DNA from: Thermococcus onnurineus NA1
GTDB lineage: Archaea; Methanobacteriota_B; Thermococci; Thermococcales; Thermococcaceae
Assembly (NCBI RefSeq): GCF_000018365.1
Contig: NC_011529.1
Location: 1,054,001-1,118,000 of the forward strand
Reading direction: 5' to 3'
DNA: 64,000 nt
The position numbers and the translations under genes were made by a program. Position 1 is the first letter of the stretch. Each line of letters starts with the position of its first letter. The notes under the pieces were generated by a model, which was given only the letters and a program-made list of their open reading frames with translations, made no database searches and was not told the origin of the DNA. Shown piece by piece: positions 18,044-27,811 of this stretch.

Positions 18044-18667
18044 TCAGCCAAGGAGTTCCTTGATGATCTCCATGACCTCATGCAGACTCTCGACGTTGTG
18101 GTCTCCCTCGACTCCCTCGTGCGGGTTTATGGCGATGCTGACATCCGCAACGCTGAACATGCTGAGGTCATTGTAGCCGTCGCCGACTGCTACCGTCAGC
18201 TCAGGATCGAGCTCCTTCTTGAGGTTCTCCAGAATTTTTCCCTTGCTCTGGAAATCCACAGCAGGATTTACCTCCCCAGTAATAACCCCGTTCTCGTCAA
18301 AAATCAGCTCGTTGGCAAAGACGTAGTCAACGCCAAGCTCGCTGGCTATCCTCCTTGCAAGGCACATCAGCCCGCTGCTTAGTATTGCTATTTTGAAATT
18401 ATTCTTCCTCAGAAATTCAATGAGCTCCCATGCACCATCCATGTACTCCACGGAGTTAGCCCACTCCATTATCTCCTCTTTTGTATGGCCCTTCCAAAGC
18501 AAAGCGTCGAGCTCTGCCCATGTTGCGTAATCAAACTCCCCAGCGAAGAAGCGCTCAGCATACTCCTTACCCTTATCCCAGGTTCCAAACTTCTTGTGAA
18601 GCTCTACCCAGCTTGAGACGGATTTGACCAGCGTTCCCTCAAGGTCAAAGGCAATCAGTCTCACCAT
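18044..18667 (-). CDS. HAD-superfamily phosphatase, phosphoserine phosphatase-like
   Basis: The 207-residue protein has motif I 'LIAFDLEGTLVKS' (DxE variant), motif II 'KIAILSSGLMCLARRIASELG', Lys in 'VDFQSKGKILENL' and 'TVAVGDGYNDLSMFSVADVSIAIN' as motif IV. A helical cap (residues 20-85) is like that of archaeal SerB-like Mg-dependent phosphatases. The substrate is likely a phosphorylated small molecule. ATG 18667 follows GGTGGTATC, so I did not use the longer start at 18694. It lies between the sRNA pair and the pcm gene. Confidence 0.78.
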   Translation of the reverse strand: MVRLIAFDLEGTLVKSVSSWVELHKKFGTWDKGKEYAERFFAGEFDYATWAELDALLWKGHTKEEIMEWANSVEYMDGAWELIEFLRKNNFKIAILSSGLMCLARRIASELGVDYVFANELIFDENGVITGEVNPAVDFQSKGKILENLKKELDPELTVAVGDGYNDLSMFSVADVSIAINPHEGVEGDHNVESLHEVMEIIKELLG

Positions 18668-18705
18668 GATACCACCAGAGGAAAAACTCATCACGACTTA
18701 AAAGC

Positions 18706-19398
<693 letters not shown>

Positions 19399-19417
19399 TC
19401 AACCTTGCCCTTCCTCT

Positions 19418-21352
19418 TCAGACTTTCTTGGCTTGGTACCAAGCAAGGGCTATGATGACAAGGGCACCCAGGACAAAGCCCAAGACACCCCACATAGCCT
19501 TTGCAGACGTCGGGGTGTAAGGAACGGTCTGAACGTTGGTAACAGTAGTCTCAAAAGTCTGGGTTTCCGTCGTGGTGTACGTCTCTGTTACAGTCACAGT
19601 GCCATTGGAAGGAACTGCAGTGGTTTCGATTACAGTAGCTGTGGTCTCGTTTCCCTGGGAAACAGTTACATCGAGATTAAGAACTGTTGAGTCCATGATC
19701 CCAAATGGGGTCTCAATCCGAAAGATGAATTCCTTTGTCCCCTCGGTGTACGGGATTGCCTTCAAGCTGAGGGTAACGTTCTCGCCCGAAAGGAGGGAGA
19801 GGGGGGCGATCATAATGTCTCCCCTAGAAGAGAACGCATCATCTAGCCCAACGGCAACACCCTGAGGCAGAGCTACTGTGAGGTTTGCAGGAACCGAAAC
19901 GTCCCCCGTGTTGGTAACTGTAACCATAATTAGGGCAGGGTGGTATATAGGAACCTGGTTGGGGGCCTCAACGCTCAGCTCATACGAAATGTTGGACGGT
20001 TCGATACTAACCTGGAGATCGTTTGAGCGGAAATTCAGAACTGTGTATCCCCCACAAGCCAATTCGGAAGGGGCAACTGCTTCAGCCTCAACGTGTCCCA
20101 GGGTGAGGCTGCCGGAGCGATGGGGGAGAAGTTTGACCTCAAAGGTCTTTTTCTCACTGGGTCTGATCCTCTGAAGGAACAATTCTTCCCCCGATAGTAT
20201 CTCGACGTCACCCTCTGGGACAAATTTCAGGGAAACGTTTGAGAGATCCACGGTACCAGTGTTCTGAACTGTCACCATTGCAGTCATGGGGACGTACTGC
20301 TTGCCGCCATCAGAGGAGACGCTTATCAACAGGTTCGCAACCTTGTCCACGCTAGGTATCTTGGTCTCATCCACCATGGCAAAGAAAGTCGCGGTTCCGT
20401 TGCTGGCTATACTCTCAAGGCCCACGGCGGCGCCACCATAATAGAGGAGAGCTGAGATCGGATCTGCCGAAAGCTTGGCACTTCTTAGTACTTCACCACA
20501 TGAGTTGCGGAGTGACACAGTGGCGCCACCGAAGTAATAGTCGTAGCTGATTATGTAGGGCCCGACTTTCTGGGTCTGACCTGGGGAAAGCATGAATGTC
20601 AAATCAGGAACCGTTTCAACGTCAATAGAGGCACCGATGAAGTTAACCACGACCTTCACATAATCAACACCCACGAGTTCCTCAACTTTAACGTGGAAGA
20701 CCCCTACATTAGCCTCTTTTCCAACCTCAATGGGATATGTATTGTTTTTATAGGTGAAAAAAACAGTCTCAATGAATCCACCGGTTGTGTTCTCAACGGT
20801 GGCGTTTGAGAACGTTAGGATATGGCCATAAGCACTGACGTCCTGACCCCGCTTCAGGTATCCCTCAAAAATCTTGGGGTACGCAGACACCTTAACGCGG
20901 ATATCTCCAAAGGTGAAGTCAGAGGATGTGAACTCCTTCGACTCGTTGCCTTTACTCACCCTCAGCTTTGCTCCCGAGCTGTCTACGGACAGTACTGAGA
21001 TCGTGTAGTCTACAAAGGTGACGTTCTGGCCCGGGAAAACATGGGAGAAGTTAACTTTGATGAGCACAAGCGACTCACTGTTTGCAAGGACACGGAAATA
21101 CGTGAGACTAGTCTGGCCAAAGGTGAGACTCTCCCCAAGTTTAACAATGAAAGTATTTGACGTGCTACCATTCAGCAGAACCACCATCAGCGAACCGTCA
21201 TCAAAGGAGACGTCCCTCAGCTCTATGATGGTGTCCTCGAGAGTTATAACACCGGGAACACTCATCCAGCCTGTGAAGGAGGAAGCACCTACTCTCCCTA
21301 TCAGTGGAAAAAGGAGGATCATCACCGCAGCAATAGCCATAAACTTCCTCAC
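19418..21352 (-). CDS. S-layer-like surface protein at the end of the archaellum operon
   Basis: The 644-residue protein has a signal peptide (MAIAAVMILLFPLIGRVGAS), several CARDB or COG1361-type beta-sandwich domains (for example 'TVQNTGTVDLSNVSLKFVPEG', 'TVTNTGDVSVPANLTVALPQG'), a Thr-rich linker near residues 575-620, and one C-terminal membrane helix ending in KKV. The GTG start at 21352 overlaps the stop of arlJ (TGA 21349-21351) in a GTGA-type overlap and has GGGGGTGATA upstream. It is therefore translationally coupled to the motor genes and may be an envelope partner of the archaellum. That role is inferred from position only. Confidence 0.75.
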   Translation of the reverse strand: MRKFMAIAAVMILLFPLIGRVGASSFTGWMSVPGVITLEDTIIELRDVSFDDGSLMVVLLNGSTSNTFIVKLGESLTFGQTSLTYFRVLANSESLVLIKVNFSHVFPGQNVTFVDYTISVLSVDSSGAKLRVSKGNESKEFTSSDFTFGDIRVKVSAYPKIFEGYLKRGQDVSAYGHILTFSNATVENTTGGFIETVFFTYKNNTYPIEVGKEANVGVFHVKVEELVGVDYVKVVVNFIGASIDVETVPDLTFMLSPGQTQKVGPYIISYDYYFGGATVSLRNSCGEVLRSAKLSADPISALLYYGGAAVGLESIASNGTATFFAMVDETKIPSVDKVANLLISVSSDGGKQYVPMTAMVTVQNTGTVDLSNVSLKFVPEGDVEILSGEELFLQRIRPSEKKTFEVKLLPHRSGSLTLGHVEAEAVAPSELACGGYTVLNFRSNDLQVSIEPSNISYELSVEAPNQVPIYHPALIMVTVTNTGDVSVPANLTVALPQGVAVGLDDAFSSRGDIMIAPLSLLSGENVTLSLKAIPYTEGTKEFIFRIETPFGIMDSTVLNLDVTVSQGNETTATVIETTAVPSNGTVTVTETYTTTETQTFETTVTNVQTVPYTPTSAKAMWGVLGFVLGALVIIALAWYQAKKV

Positions 21353-23079
21353 GGTATCACCCCCAAGAGGTGAAAGGCGATCTGGGCAGTTTCCCCACCA
21401 GAGCTTATCCCCATCATCCTCGCCATAAGGGTCTGGCCGAGGTACATTCCCACGGCAAATATCCATGAAAGTATTACAAAGTACCTCACAGTACCGAGGA
21501 TGTGACCCCCGTCGGCCAGCTTAATGACCAAGCCCGAGAGGAGAGAGTGGAGCACCATCATAACGAGCATCAAGTACACGAGGAACCTCATTCCTGAAGG
21601 TGAGATGACATGGATTATATCGCCTATGTACTCCGTTGGTACCTCCATCTGAGAAAACATCTGGCTTATCGAGACCGCCACCTGAAAGGAGGCCGCCAGT
21701 GCGAAGGCAAAGGCGCCTGTGAGACCGTAGATTATACCTACAAAGCTCGCTATGCTCTGCTGCCTCTTTCTCCTTAGACGAACGAGCCTCTCAAAGTTCC
21801 TGCTTATGATCAGACCAACGTAGTCGGGCTCGGCACCCATCCGGAGGCTCTCACGGAATATCTCGGAGAAAATTCCGATGAGCCAGCTTCCGGTCCCCGC
21901 TATGAAGAAGTCCCATGCTCTGTCCCTGTCCACGCGGACGGCAAGGCGTCTGTAGAGAGCCCGGATATCCTGTGTAAGGGAACCAAAGTCGTGGGCGCTG
22001 AGGTACTTAAGGACGAGGACAAGGGAAGCACCGCTTGCAGCGAGGGATGAACCCATGCTCCTAATAAAGGCTGGGAAGTTCTCATCTTTCCTGAATATTG
22101 ACCCTTCTTCCCTATTGACGACGTGGCCCAGGTAGAAAAACGGAGTTAACACTCCAGCGAGGATGAAGGGTTCAGGAATCGAGTAGCGCGGCCTTAGAAC
22201 CGCCAAGTAAAGAAGAGCCACAATGATACTGCCGAAAACAGAATAAATCGCCGCCATTTTTATCCTCTTCCGGCGCGGGTCTTCTATTCCTCTGCGGTCT
22301 GCCCATATTGGGTCTTCAGGCATTCTGAACTTAACGACGAGGAGTATACCGACCTCAGCCGCAAGGATCATCGTGACCGCGTAGAGTCCCATGGTAGCAA
22401 TATCCATGCCGGTGATTATCGGGCCGATGATGACAAAAGAGGCTATAAACACAACCGAGATGATTATGGATTCATATATCTCCTTAAAGATGTCAAGGTC
22501 GTAAAGCGCGCCCTCATAAAAGGTTTGATAGTCGTCCATAACCGTCTGCTGCTCCTGAAAGAGGTAATCTTTCAAGTCAACACCACTGTCAAGGGAATAG
22601 GCTAGCCTGTCAAGGAAGTCAGCGAACATCGTGCTCGGAGTTCTCCTCGCAAGGAAACGGAAGGCTTCAGGCATAGAGAGGTGGAGCCTGTTGACTATTG
22701 TGTGAACCTTTTTCAGCTCGTCCGCTATGGCGCCGAGCTTGGGGTCGTGGGAGAGTACCGCGATGAGGTCGGCACGGCCCATCTCGCTCGTAGATAGAAC
22801 CGCGAAGTAGGTGATGAAGTACGGCATTTTTGAGTTTATTGATATCCTCTTTGAATCGGCCACGATGTAAGGATAAGCAGCAGCGTAAACGAGGAGGACA
22901 ACTGGTATTAGGAACATGAGAACCTTAAGGGCAGTGGGCATGTAGAGGAAGGTCGTTATAACTCCAACGGCGAGAAAAATGGCTGCCGAGATGGCCATGT
23001 AGGGTAGGAGCACTTTCCTTAGGTATGTCCCCATGTCAAGGTCTGCCTTAGTGAAGATGCTGATCTTCCCGTCACTCAT
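21349..23079 (-). CDS. arlJ: Archaellum membrane platform protein ArlJ
   Basis: The 576-residue polytopic protein (formerly FlaJ) is the TadC/GspF-type membrane core on which the ATPase ArlI acts. Two T2SSF-like domains are visible: 'MADFLDRLAYSLDSGVDLKDYLFQE', and later 'NFPAFIRSMGSSLAASGASLVLVLKYL' with 'LAVRVDRDRAWDFFIAGTGSWLIGIFSEIFRESLRMGA'. They are separated by membrane helices, with more at both ends. The start ATG 23079 follows GAGGTGAGGGTT. It lies 13 bases after arlI. Confidence 0.92.
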   Translation of the reverse strand: MSDGKISIFTKADLDMGTYLRKVLLPYMAISAAIFLAVGVITTFLYMPTALKVLMFLIPVVLLVYAAAYPYIVADSKRISINSKMPYFITYFAVLSTSEMGRADLIAVLSHDPKLGAIADELKKVHTIVNRLHLSMPEAFRFLARRTPSTMFADFLDRLAYSLDSGVDLKDYLFQEQQTVMDDYQTFYEGALYDLDIFKEIYESIIISVVFIASFVIIGPIITGMDIATMGLYAVTMILAAEVGILLVVKFRMPEDPIWADRRGIEDPRRKRIKMAAIYSVFGSIIVALLYLAVLRPRYSIPEPFILAGVLTPFFYLGHVVNREEGSIFRKDENFPAFIRSMGSSLAASGASLVLVLKYLSAHDFGSLTQDIRALYRRLAVRVDRDRAWDFFIAGTGSWLIGIFSEIFRESLRMGAEPDYVGLIISRNFERLVRLRRKRQQSIASFVGIIYGLTGAFAFALAASFQVAVSISQMFSQMEVPTEYIGDIIHVISPSGMRFLVYLMLVMMVLHSLLSGLVIKLADGGHILGTVRYFVILSWIFAVGMYLGQTLMARMMGISSGGETAQIAFHLLGVIP

Positions 23080-23092
23080 AACCCTCACCTCG

Positions 23093-24733
23093 TCAGATTC
23101 TAAAGCTCAGTCCCTCAATACCGCGCTGGTAGAATGCCTTGATCTCCCTGTAGACGTCCCAGTAGTTTGTTATACCCAGTTCGACCATCCTCTGAAGGAT
23201 CTTCGCACGTAGGAATAGCTCATTGTAAATCTCCTTTGGGTCCTCGTAGCCCGCTATTTCGGCTATCTTCCTCTCTAAGATGTAAGAGTTGTTGAAACCA
23301 CGGAAGATGTGCCTGTCTGATACTGGATCCCACTCGAAGACGTTCCTTGTGGCCACACCGCCGAGCTCCTCGTAGTAGCCCTCGATCTCGACGACGTTGA
23401 TGGTCCTCCTAAGGAACTTACCCTTGACATAGACCGCCTGCTGGAAGACTGCTATGTTAAGGTTGTCAATGAATGTTATCGGGACGTTGATCGGATGCCC
23501 AGTGAAACGCTGTATCATCTTCTTAATGTCACCCGCGTGGAAGGTGCTCATGACAGGATGGCCTGTCTGCATGGCCTGGAACGCGATGGCACCCTCAGCG
23601 CCACGGATCTCACCGACGATTATGTAGTTCGGCCTTGAACGGAGTGCCGCCTTTAGGAGGTCAAAGAGCGTAACCCTGCTTTCCTCAGGACCGCGCTCAC
23701 GGGTTATAAGGCGCTGCCACACCGGATGCGGAACCTGAACCTCTGGCGTATCCTCGGCAGTGTATATCTTTGAGCCAGGTTTGATGAAGGGAATAATCGA
23801 GTTCAAAAGCGTAGTCTTACCGGAAGCTGTTTCACCACAGACAAAGACACTCATACCGTATTCGAGGGCTATCCAAAGGTAGGCGGCAACCTCGGCGCTC
23901 AGCGTTCCCCAGGCTATCAGTTGAACAATGCTTATCGGAGTTGCCGAGAACTTACGGATGGTTGCGCTTGGGCCCTTGATGGATATGTCCGGTGAGTAGA
24001 TTATGTTGATACGGGAACCGTCTGGGAGAGCACCGTCAACGATGGGCGTTCTATCACTTACAGGCCTTCCGATGCGCTCAGATATGTTCTTGAAGTAGTC
24101 GGCTAGCTTGACGTCGTCGCCGAAGGTTATGTTGGTCTGCATCATCTCGAATATTTTATGAACAAGAGAGACATTGTTGGCACCGATGATATGGATGTCC
24201 TCAATATAGGGGTCCCTGGCTATCGGCTCGAGGGGGCCAATTCCGATGATATCGCGCTTGATGAGGTAGCGGAACTTCTCCATCTCGTCCTTGGTGATCG
24301 TGAAGCGCTGTCCTCTGCTGAAGAGGCCGCCCTTGCTCGACTTGATGAGGGCCAACACCGCCTCGTCGAAGAGGGCATCAAGAAAGCGCTCGAACTCCTC
24401 CTGCTCTTCCGGTATCTCCCTCGATGGGGCCAGCTCCAGTATCTTGTCGCGGATCATGCTGTACTTTTGCTCCTCTTCCCTGCTTTCGATACGGGGCTCT
24501 ATGACGATGTACTTCTTTTCGGCGGTGGCAGGGTCGCCGTAGATGTGGATGAATATCGGATCACCGACGGGGTAGAGTATGTTGGGGTAGAGGATTTCCT
24601 TCATGTCCCTGCTGAGCTGGGCGTGAAACTCAGGCAACTTACCGTACTTACGCCTGAACTGGTCAACATACTTTCTGAGATGCGGGTTCCTCGCCATCGC
24701 TTCCTCAAAGGTGTCGCTGAACGCCTGCGCCAT
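23093..24733 (-). CDS. arlI: Archaellum motor and secretion ATPase ArlI
   Basis: The 546-residue protein (formerly FlaI) is a VirB11/GspE-type ATPase that drives assembly and rotation. Walker A is 'CGETASGKTTLLNS' near residue 300. The Asp box and Walker B region is 'PNYIIVGEIRGAEGAIAFQAMQTGH', followed by His-box 'MSTFHAGDIKKMIQRF'. N-terminal residues 1-200 contain the helical domain and 'IKRDIIGIGPLEPIARDPYIEDIHI'. Start ATG 24733 follows GGTGGTGTAAT; the open frame extends only six codons further. It overlaps nothing and sits directly after arlH. Confidence 0.95.
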   Translation of the reverse strand: MAQAFSDTFEEAMARNPHLRKYVDQFRRKYGKLPEFHAQLSRDMKEILYPNILYPVGDPIFIHIYGDPATAEKKYIVIEPRIESREEEQKYSMIRDKILELAPSREIPEEQEEFERFLDALFDEAVLALIKSSKGGLFSRGQRFTITKDEMEKFRYLIKRDIIGIGPLEPIARDPYIEDIHIIGANNVSLVHKIFEMMQTNITFGDDVKLADYFKNISERIGRPVSDRTPIVDGALPDGSRINIIYSPDISIKGPSATIRKFSATPISIVQLIAWGTLSAEVAAYLWIALEYGMSVFVCGETASGKTTLLNSIIPFIKPGSKIYTAEDTPEVQVPHPVWQRLITRERGPEESRVTLFDLLKAALRSRPNYIIVGEIRGAEGAIAFQAMQTGHPVMSTFHAGDIKKMIQRFTGHPINVPITFIDNLNIAVFQQAVYVKGKFLRRTINVVEIEGYYEELGGVATRNVFEWDPVSDRHIFRGFNNSYILERKIAEIAGYEDPKEIYNELFLRAKILQRMVELGITNYWDVYREIKAFYQRGIEGLSFRI

Positions 24734-24734
24734 A

Positions 24735-25433
24735 TTACACCACCGCCGCAATTTCTACTATCAGTCCAACCTTCGGCTCCACGCGGAACGGGATAATCTT
24801 CTGGAATATGCCCTTGGCGTTGTTGTACTTGACTATAGTTGCCGAGTTTTTGAGATCACCACCGAAGACCTTAACGCTGAGCCTTATCAGCATGGTGGAG
24901 GCTTCCTCAAGGACGAAGAGGGAATCCCTGTCGACTTCCTCGGTATTGGCGGTGAGTATTATCACCTTGCCGAGGGAGGCCATCTTCTTGACGTAGAGGA
25001 GGAAGTCGCGGACAGCGCTTGGGTCCTGCTCGCGGGAGAAGAGGGAGGAGAATGAATCAATGATCATGATGTCCGGCTCCCAGAGGCGGGGCTCCCCGAA
25101 GAGTCTGCTAAAGAACTTTCTCTTCTCACTCACACCAGTGAGTAGTGGGTAAAGAGAGACGAACATGAGCTTCTTCCTGATTAGAAAGGGGATTATACCA
25201 TAACCGAGGGACTCCATCTGCTTTATGTACTCAACGGTAGTGTACTGACTTGAGATGTAACTGGCGGTGTAGCCGTTCATGAGAAAGCCATAGAGAAGGC
25301 GCTGAACAAATATGGACTTACCGCTACCCCTGTCACCCTCGACGAGCATGATGGTGCCCGCGGGAATGCCCCCGCCGAGACGCCTGTGGAGCTCATCGCC
25401 CTTAAGCTCAATCTTGAGGAGTTCCTCGACCAA
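24735..25433 (-). CDS. arlH: Archaellum ATP-binding protein ArlH
   Basis: The 232-residue RecA/KaiC-like protein (formerly FlaH) works with ArlI and ArlX or ArlC/D/E at the motor base. Walker A is 'VEGDRGSGKSIFVQRLLYG' (K39), Walker B 'PDIMIIDSFSSLF'. The best start is TTG 25433 because GGTGGTG lies six bases upstream, although the frame could begin with GTG at 25445. It ends one base before arlI starts, as is usual in this operon. Switching through nucleotide binding is known from Pyrococcus and Sulfolobus homologues. Confidence 0.93.
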   Translation of the reverse strand: MVEELLKIELKGDELHRRLGGGIPAGTIMLVEGDRGSGKSIFVQRLLYGFLMNGYTASYISSQYTTVEYIKQMESLGYGIIPFLIRKKLMFVSLYPLLTGVSEKRKFFSRLFGEPRLWEPDIMIIDSFSSLFSREQDPSAVRDFLLYVKKMASLGKVIILTANTEEVDRDSLFVLEEASTMLIRLSVKVFGGDLKNSATIVKYNNAKGIFQKIIPFRVEPKVGLIVEIAAVV

Positions 25434-25488
25434 GATGACCACCACCGTCTCGCGTTATTTTACCCGAGGATGATAAAGGCCGCCGACG

Positions 25489-25968
25489 TCATGGGGCCTT
25501 GAAGACCAGGCTGCGCCTCTTGCCGTTTTCAAGAACCACCATGATGGTGTAGTACTGTCCAGATGTAAGGGGACTACCTTTGGTGACTTTTATCACGCCG
25601 ACCTCGTAGGGGCCGAGAGTAGTTATTGTGTTCCCAGAGACATCGGTGAAAGTGAGGTTCGCAGGGGGCACCATATCCCCGTCAATAAACACCTGAACTG
25701 CATCGGCAGTGAATGGAAAGGGTTCCTTCCCTATGTTCTTGATGTAAAACGTATACGTGTAGGGCCCAGTTCCACTTACTGGTATGTTGTTCGGGTCATT
25801 TATGATGGAGAAGTCGGTCCTGAGCTGATCTGCCAGCATTGCCCCTCTGTCGTTCATGCCGTGGGCTATGTCGTTGGTGATATAAGCTAATCCGCCGGCG
25901 ACGCTGCCGGCAACGATCACAGCCACAATGAACATAATCAGCTCGCTCGCTGGCCCTCCTGCGGCCAT
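25489..25968 (-). CDS. arlG: Archaellum stator protein ArlG
   Basis: The 159-residue protein (formerly FlaG) has an N-terminal membrane helix (ELIMFIVAVIVAGSVAGGLAYITND) followed by a beta-sandwich outside the cell (YTYTFYIKNIGKEPFPF..., QYYTIMVVLENGKRRSLVF). In Sulfolobus and others ArlF and ArlG form filaments that bind the S-layer and act as a stator. Start ATG 25968 overlaps the stop of arlF by one base (TGATG). Confidence 0.9.
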   Translation of the reverse strand: MAAGGPASELIMFIVAVIVAGSVAGGLAYITNDIAHGMNDRGAMLADQLRTDFSIINDPNNIPVSGTGPYTYTFYIKNIGKEPFPFTADAVQVFIDGDMVPPANLTFTDVSGNTITTLGPYEVGVIKVTKGSPLTSGQYYTIMVVLENGKRRSLVFKAP

Positions 25969-26444
25969 CAGCTCACCCCCATTGGACACTGGGTCGAGTA
26001 GCCGTTCACAATATAGGCCAATTTGGCTGAGTCATAATAATACTCAACCAGCAGCATACATCCGTTGTCAAATCCAAACGTGGCATAGTTAATGGCACCG
26101 CTGGTATCAGCCCCCCCAGTGACCGTAATGGTGTAATAATTGTTTGGTATCAGATAGCCAAGATTAACGGACGACACGTAGGTTCCATTATGAAGTACAA
26201 CAACGGTTCCACTAATGGTCTGACCCAAATACTTGAAAGACACGCTCACATCAGAGGAACCGGACGCAGTAATGCTTACATCACCAACATCGAAATGAAC
26301 CTGAGAAAGCCTGAGCTCGTACCAGTCCTCGCGGGCGGCCTGGACGTTGGAGTAGCTGTTTTCCCACGCGGTGTAAAGGGTGCTGGCGGCTATTAAAAAA
26401 GAAATAAAGATTATGGCCGTACTCGCTGATACGCTGAATCCCAT
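25968..26444 (-). CDS. arlF: Archaellum stator protein ArlF
   Basis: The 158-residue protein (formerly FlaF) begins with a membrane helix (STAIIFISFLIAASTLYTAW) and continues as a beta-sandwich domain (HFDVGDVSITASGSSDVSVSFKYLG) that in homologues binds the S-layer. The C-terminal part is longer than in some archaea (GFDNGCMLLVEYYYDSAKLAYIVNGYSTQC) and has two Cys that could form a disulfide. It follows arlD/E after 32 bases. Confidence 0.9.
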   Translation of the reverse strand: MGFSVSASTAIIFISFLIAASTLYTAWENSYSNVQAAREDWYELRLSQVHFDVGDVSITASGSSDVSVSFKYLGQTISGTVVVLHNGTYVSSVNLGYLIPNNYYTITVTGGADTSGAINYATFGFDNGCMLLVEYYYDSAKLAYIVNGYSTQCPMGVS

Positions 26445-26476
26445 AGGCCGCCCCCCTCTCCCCGAAGTCCTGCACC

Positions 26477-26905
26477 TCAGATACCGTAAAACTCGTCGAG
26501 GGTCTTTTCGAGCATCTTGATTTCGCGCTCAAGCTTGTCTAGGACGTTCCTGTTTATCTTGAGTCCTCTGAGCCTCTCGAGGAAGAGCAAGCTTATGAGG
26601 TGATCCTGGACGGTGAGCTTCTCGGCCGGCTTCCACTCGGGGTCCCTGTGGTGCGGCCTGGTACCCTTGGCATAGCGCAGGAGCTGGTTGAGCACTTCCT
26701 CACTTATCCAGCCTATCTCATAGTAAAACTCAAGCACTCTCTCAAGGTTCTGGATACCAACCCTGTCGATGAGGAATCCGAGCCACTTAAGGGCTATCAT
26801 GGTGGAAACGATGTCCTCGGGGAGCTTTTCAAGGCGTGCCTTCTTTGGCTCCTCCTCAAAGAGCAGGCTTGCGATGTCCTCCGGGATCTGGATCTTCTCA
26901 GCCAT
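26477..26905 (-). CDS. Internal in-frame start giving a short ArlE-like C-terminal protein
   Basis: Within arlD an ATG at 26905 (MAEKIQIPEDIASLL) is preceded by GGAAGGTGGTGTTGAG, a ribosome site as strong as those of true genes, exactly at the border between the acidic linker and the C-terminal domain. Use of it would yield a 142-residue protein with only the FlaD/E domain. A shorter FlaD made from an internal start is known in Methanococcus, so this is plausible. I see no independent promoter. Confidence 0.45.
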   Translation of the reverse strand: MAEKIQIPEDIASLLFEEEPKKARLEKLPEDIVSTMIALKWLGFLIDRVGIQNLERVLEFYYEIGWISEEVLNQLLRYAKGTRPHHRDPEWKPAEKLTVQDHLISLLFLERLRGLKINRNVLDKLEREIKMLEKTLDEFYGI

Positions 26906-27808
26906 CTCAACACCACCTTCCTCCCTTTTGATTTCCTCAGGTTTAACCTCATGAGCGGGAACCTCTTCAATCGAAACTTCCTCGGCTACCTCGGGGACGG
27001 CCTCAACTTCCCCAACAATTCCTTCCTGCGGAGCCTCTTCGGGAAGTTCCTCCACGTTTCCAATCTCTTCCGGAAGCACCTCGACTTCTTCCACCCCTGG
27101 GACTTCCTCAGTCTCTTCAACTTCCTCAGGGGCAGTCTCTTCAGTGGGAGCCTCTACCTCCTCAACGCCCCTTATTTCTTCCACCGGGGCTTCCTCTGCT
27201 GCAGCTTGGGCCTCGGCAACCGCCTGTTCGGCGGCCGCAAGCTCCTCCTCACTGATTTCTTCGCCGGCCTCTATCTTGGCCTGAAGCTCCTCCAGCTTCT
27301 CCTGGGCTTCTTCAAGTTTCTCGGCTGCCGTCTGAACCTCGACCTTCTCGGCAATCTCATCGACCTTTCTGTGGAGCTCCTCGAGCTTTTCGGTGAGTTC
27401 CTCAGGAACTTCCTCTTTCTCCTCCCCTTCGAGGAGTTCCTCAAGCTTCCCGATCTTCTCGTGGACTTCGTCGACTTTCTGGGAGACCTTCTCAGCCTTC
27501 TTCTCTTGAACATCGAACTTCGCAGATTCGAGAGTCTCAACGAGCCTGCTCAACTGAAGGCTCAGATCGGTGAGCCTCTTGCCTAGTTCATCAACGCGTT
27601 TGTTGAGCTGTTCGTACTTTGTGGCCTGGCTTCCATAGGTGTCAAGGACTTTCTGGATTATCTTCTCAAGCTGGTCGTAAGTGAGGTTGTCCTTGCGTGC
27701 TATGAGCTTCTCGCGGAGGTCGTTGATGACGACTGTTGGAACCTTGCCCTTGAGCTCCGCGAGCTTGGCGTTGATGTCAGCCTCTGTAACGAGCCTGCTA
27801 ATCTCCAC
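26477..27808 (-). CDS. arlD: Fused ArlD/ArlE cytoplasmic motor-ring protein
   Basis: The 443-residue protein starts at GTG 27808 after GGAGGTG. The N-terminal 180 residues are a coiled coil (QLNKRVDELGKRLTDLSLQLSRLVE...). A Glu/Pro/Val-rich low-complexity linker spans about 190-300. The C-terminal 140 residues form the conserved FlaD/E domain ('LPEDIVSTMIALKWLGFLIDRVG', 'ILFYYEIGW'-type segment). It links the motor to CheF and the chemotaxis switch in haloarchaea. An internal start at 26905 is described separately. Composition is strongly biased (Glu-rich), which gives long antisense frames that are not genes. Confidence 0.9.
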   Translation of the reverse strand: MEISRLVTEADINAKLAELKGKVPTVVINDLREKLIARKDNLTYDQLEKIIQKVLDTYGSQATKYEQLNKRVDELGKRLTDLSLQLSRLVETLESAKFDVQEKKAEKVSQKVDEVHEKIGKLEELLEGEEKEEVPEELTEKLEELHRKVDEIAEKVEVQTAAEKLEEAQEKLEELQAKIEAGEEISEEELAAAEQAVAEAQAAAEEAPVEEIRGVEEVEAPTEETAPEEVEETEEVPGVEEVEVLPEEIGNVEELPEEAPQEGIVGEVEAVPEVAEEVSIEEVPAHEVKPEEIKREEGGVEMAEKIQIPEDIASLLFEEEPKKARLEKLPEDIVSTMIALKWLGFLIDRVGIQNLERVLEFYYEIGWISEEVLNQLLRYAKGTRPHHRDPEWKPAEKLTVQDHLISLLFLERLRGLKINRNVLDKLEREIKMLEKTLDEFYGI

Positions 27809-27811
27809 GCG

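Noticed and set aside
24158-24796. A 212-codon open frame on the plus strand opposite arlI
   Set aside because: It lies wholly over the well-conserved ATPase gene and its product has no recognisable motif.
26600-27586. A 328-codon open frame on the plus strand opposite arlD
   Set aside because: It is the complement of the Glu-rich coiled-coil and linker codons; it has no ribosome site, and its Leu/Phe-rich product is what such antisense frames give.
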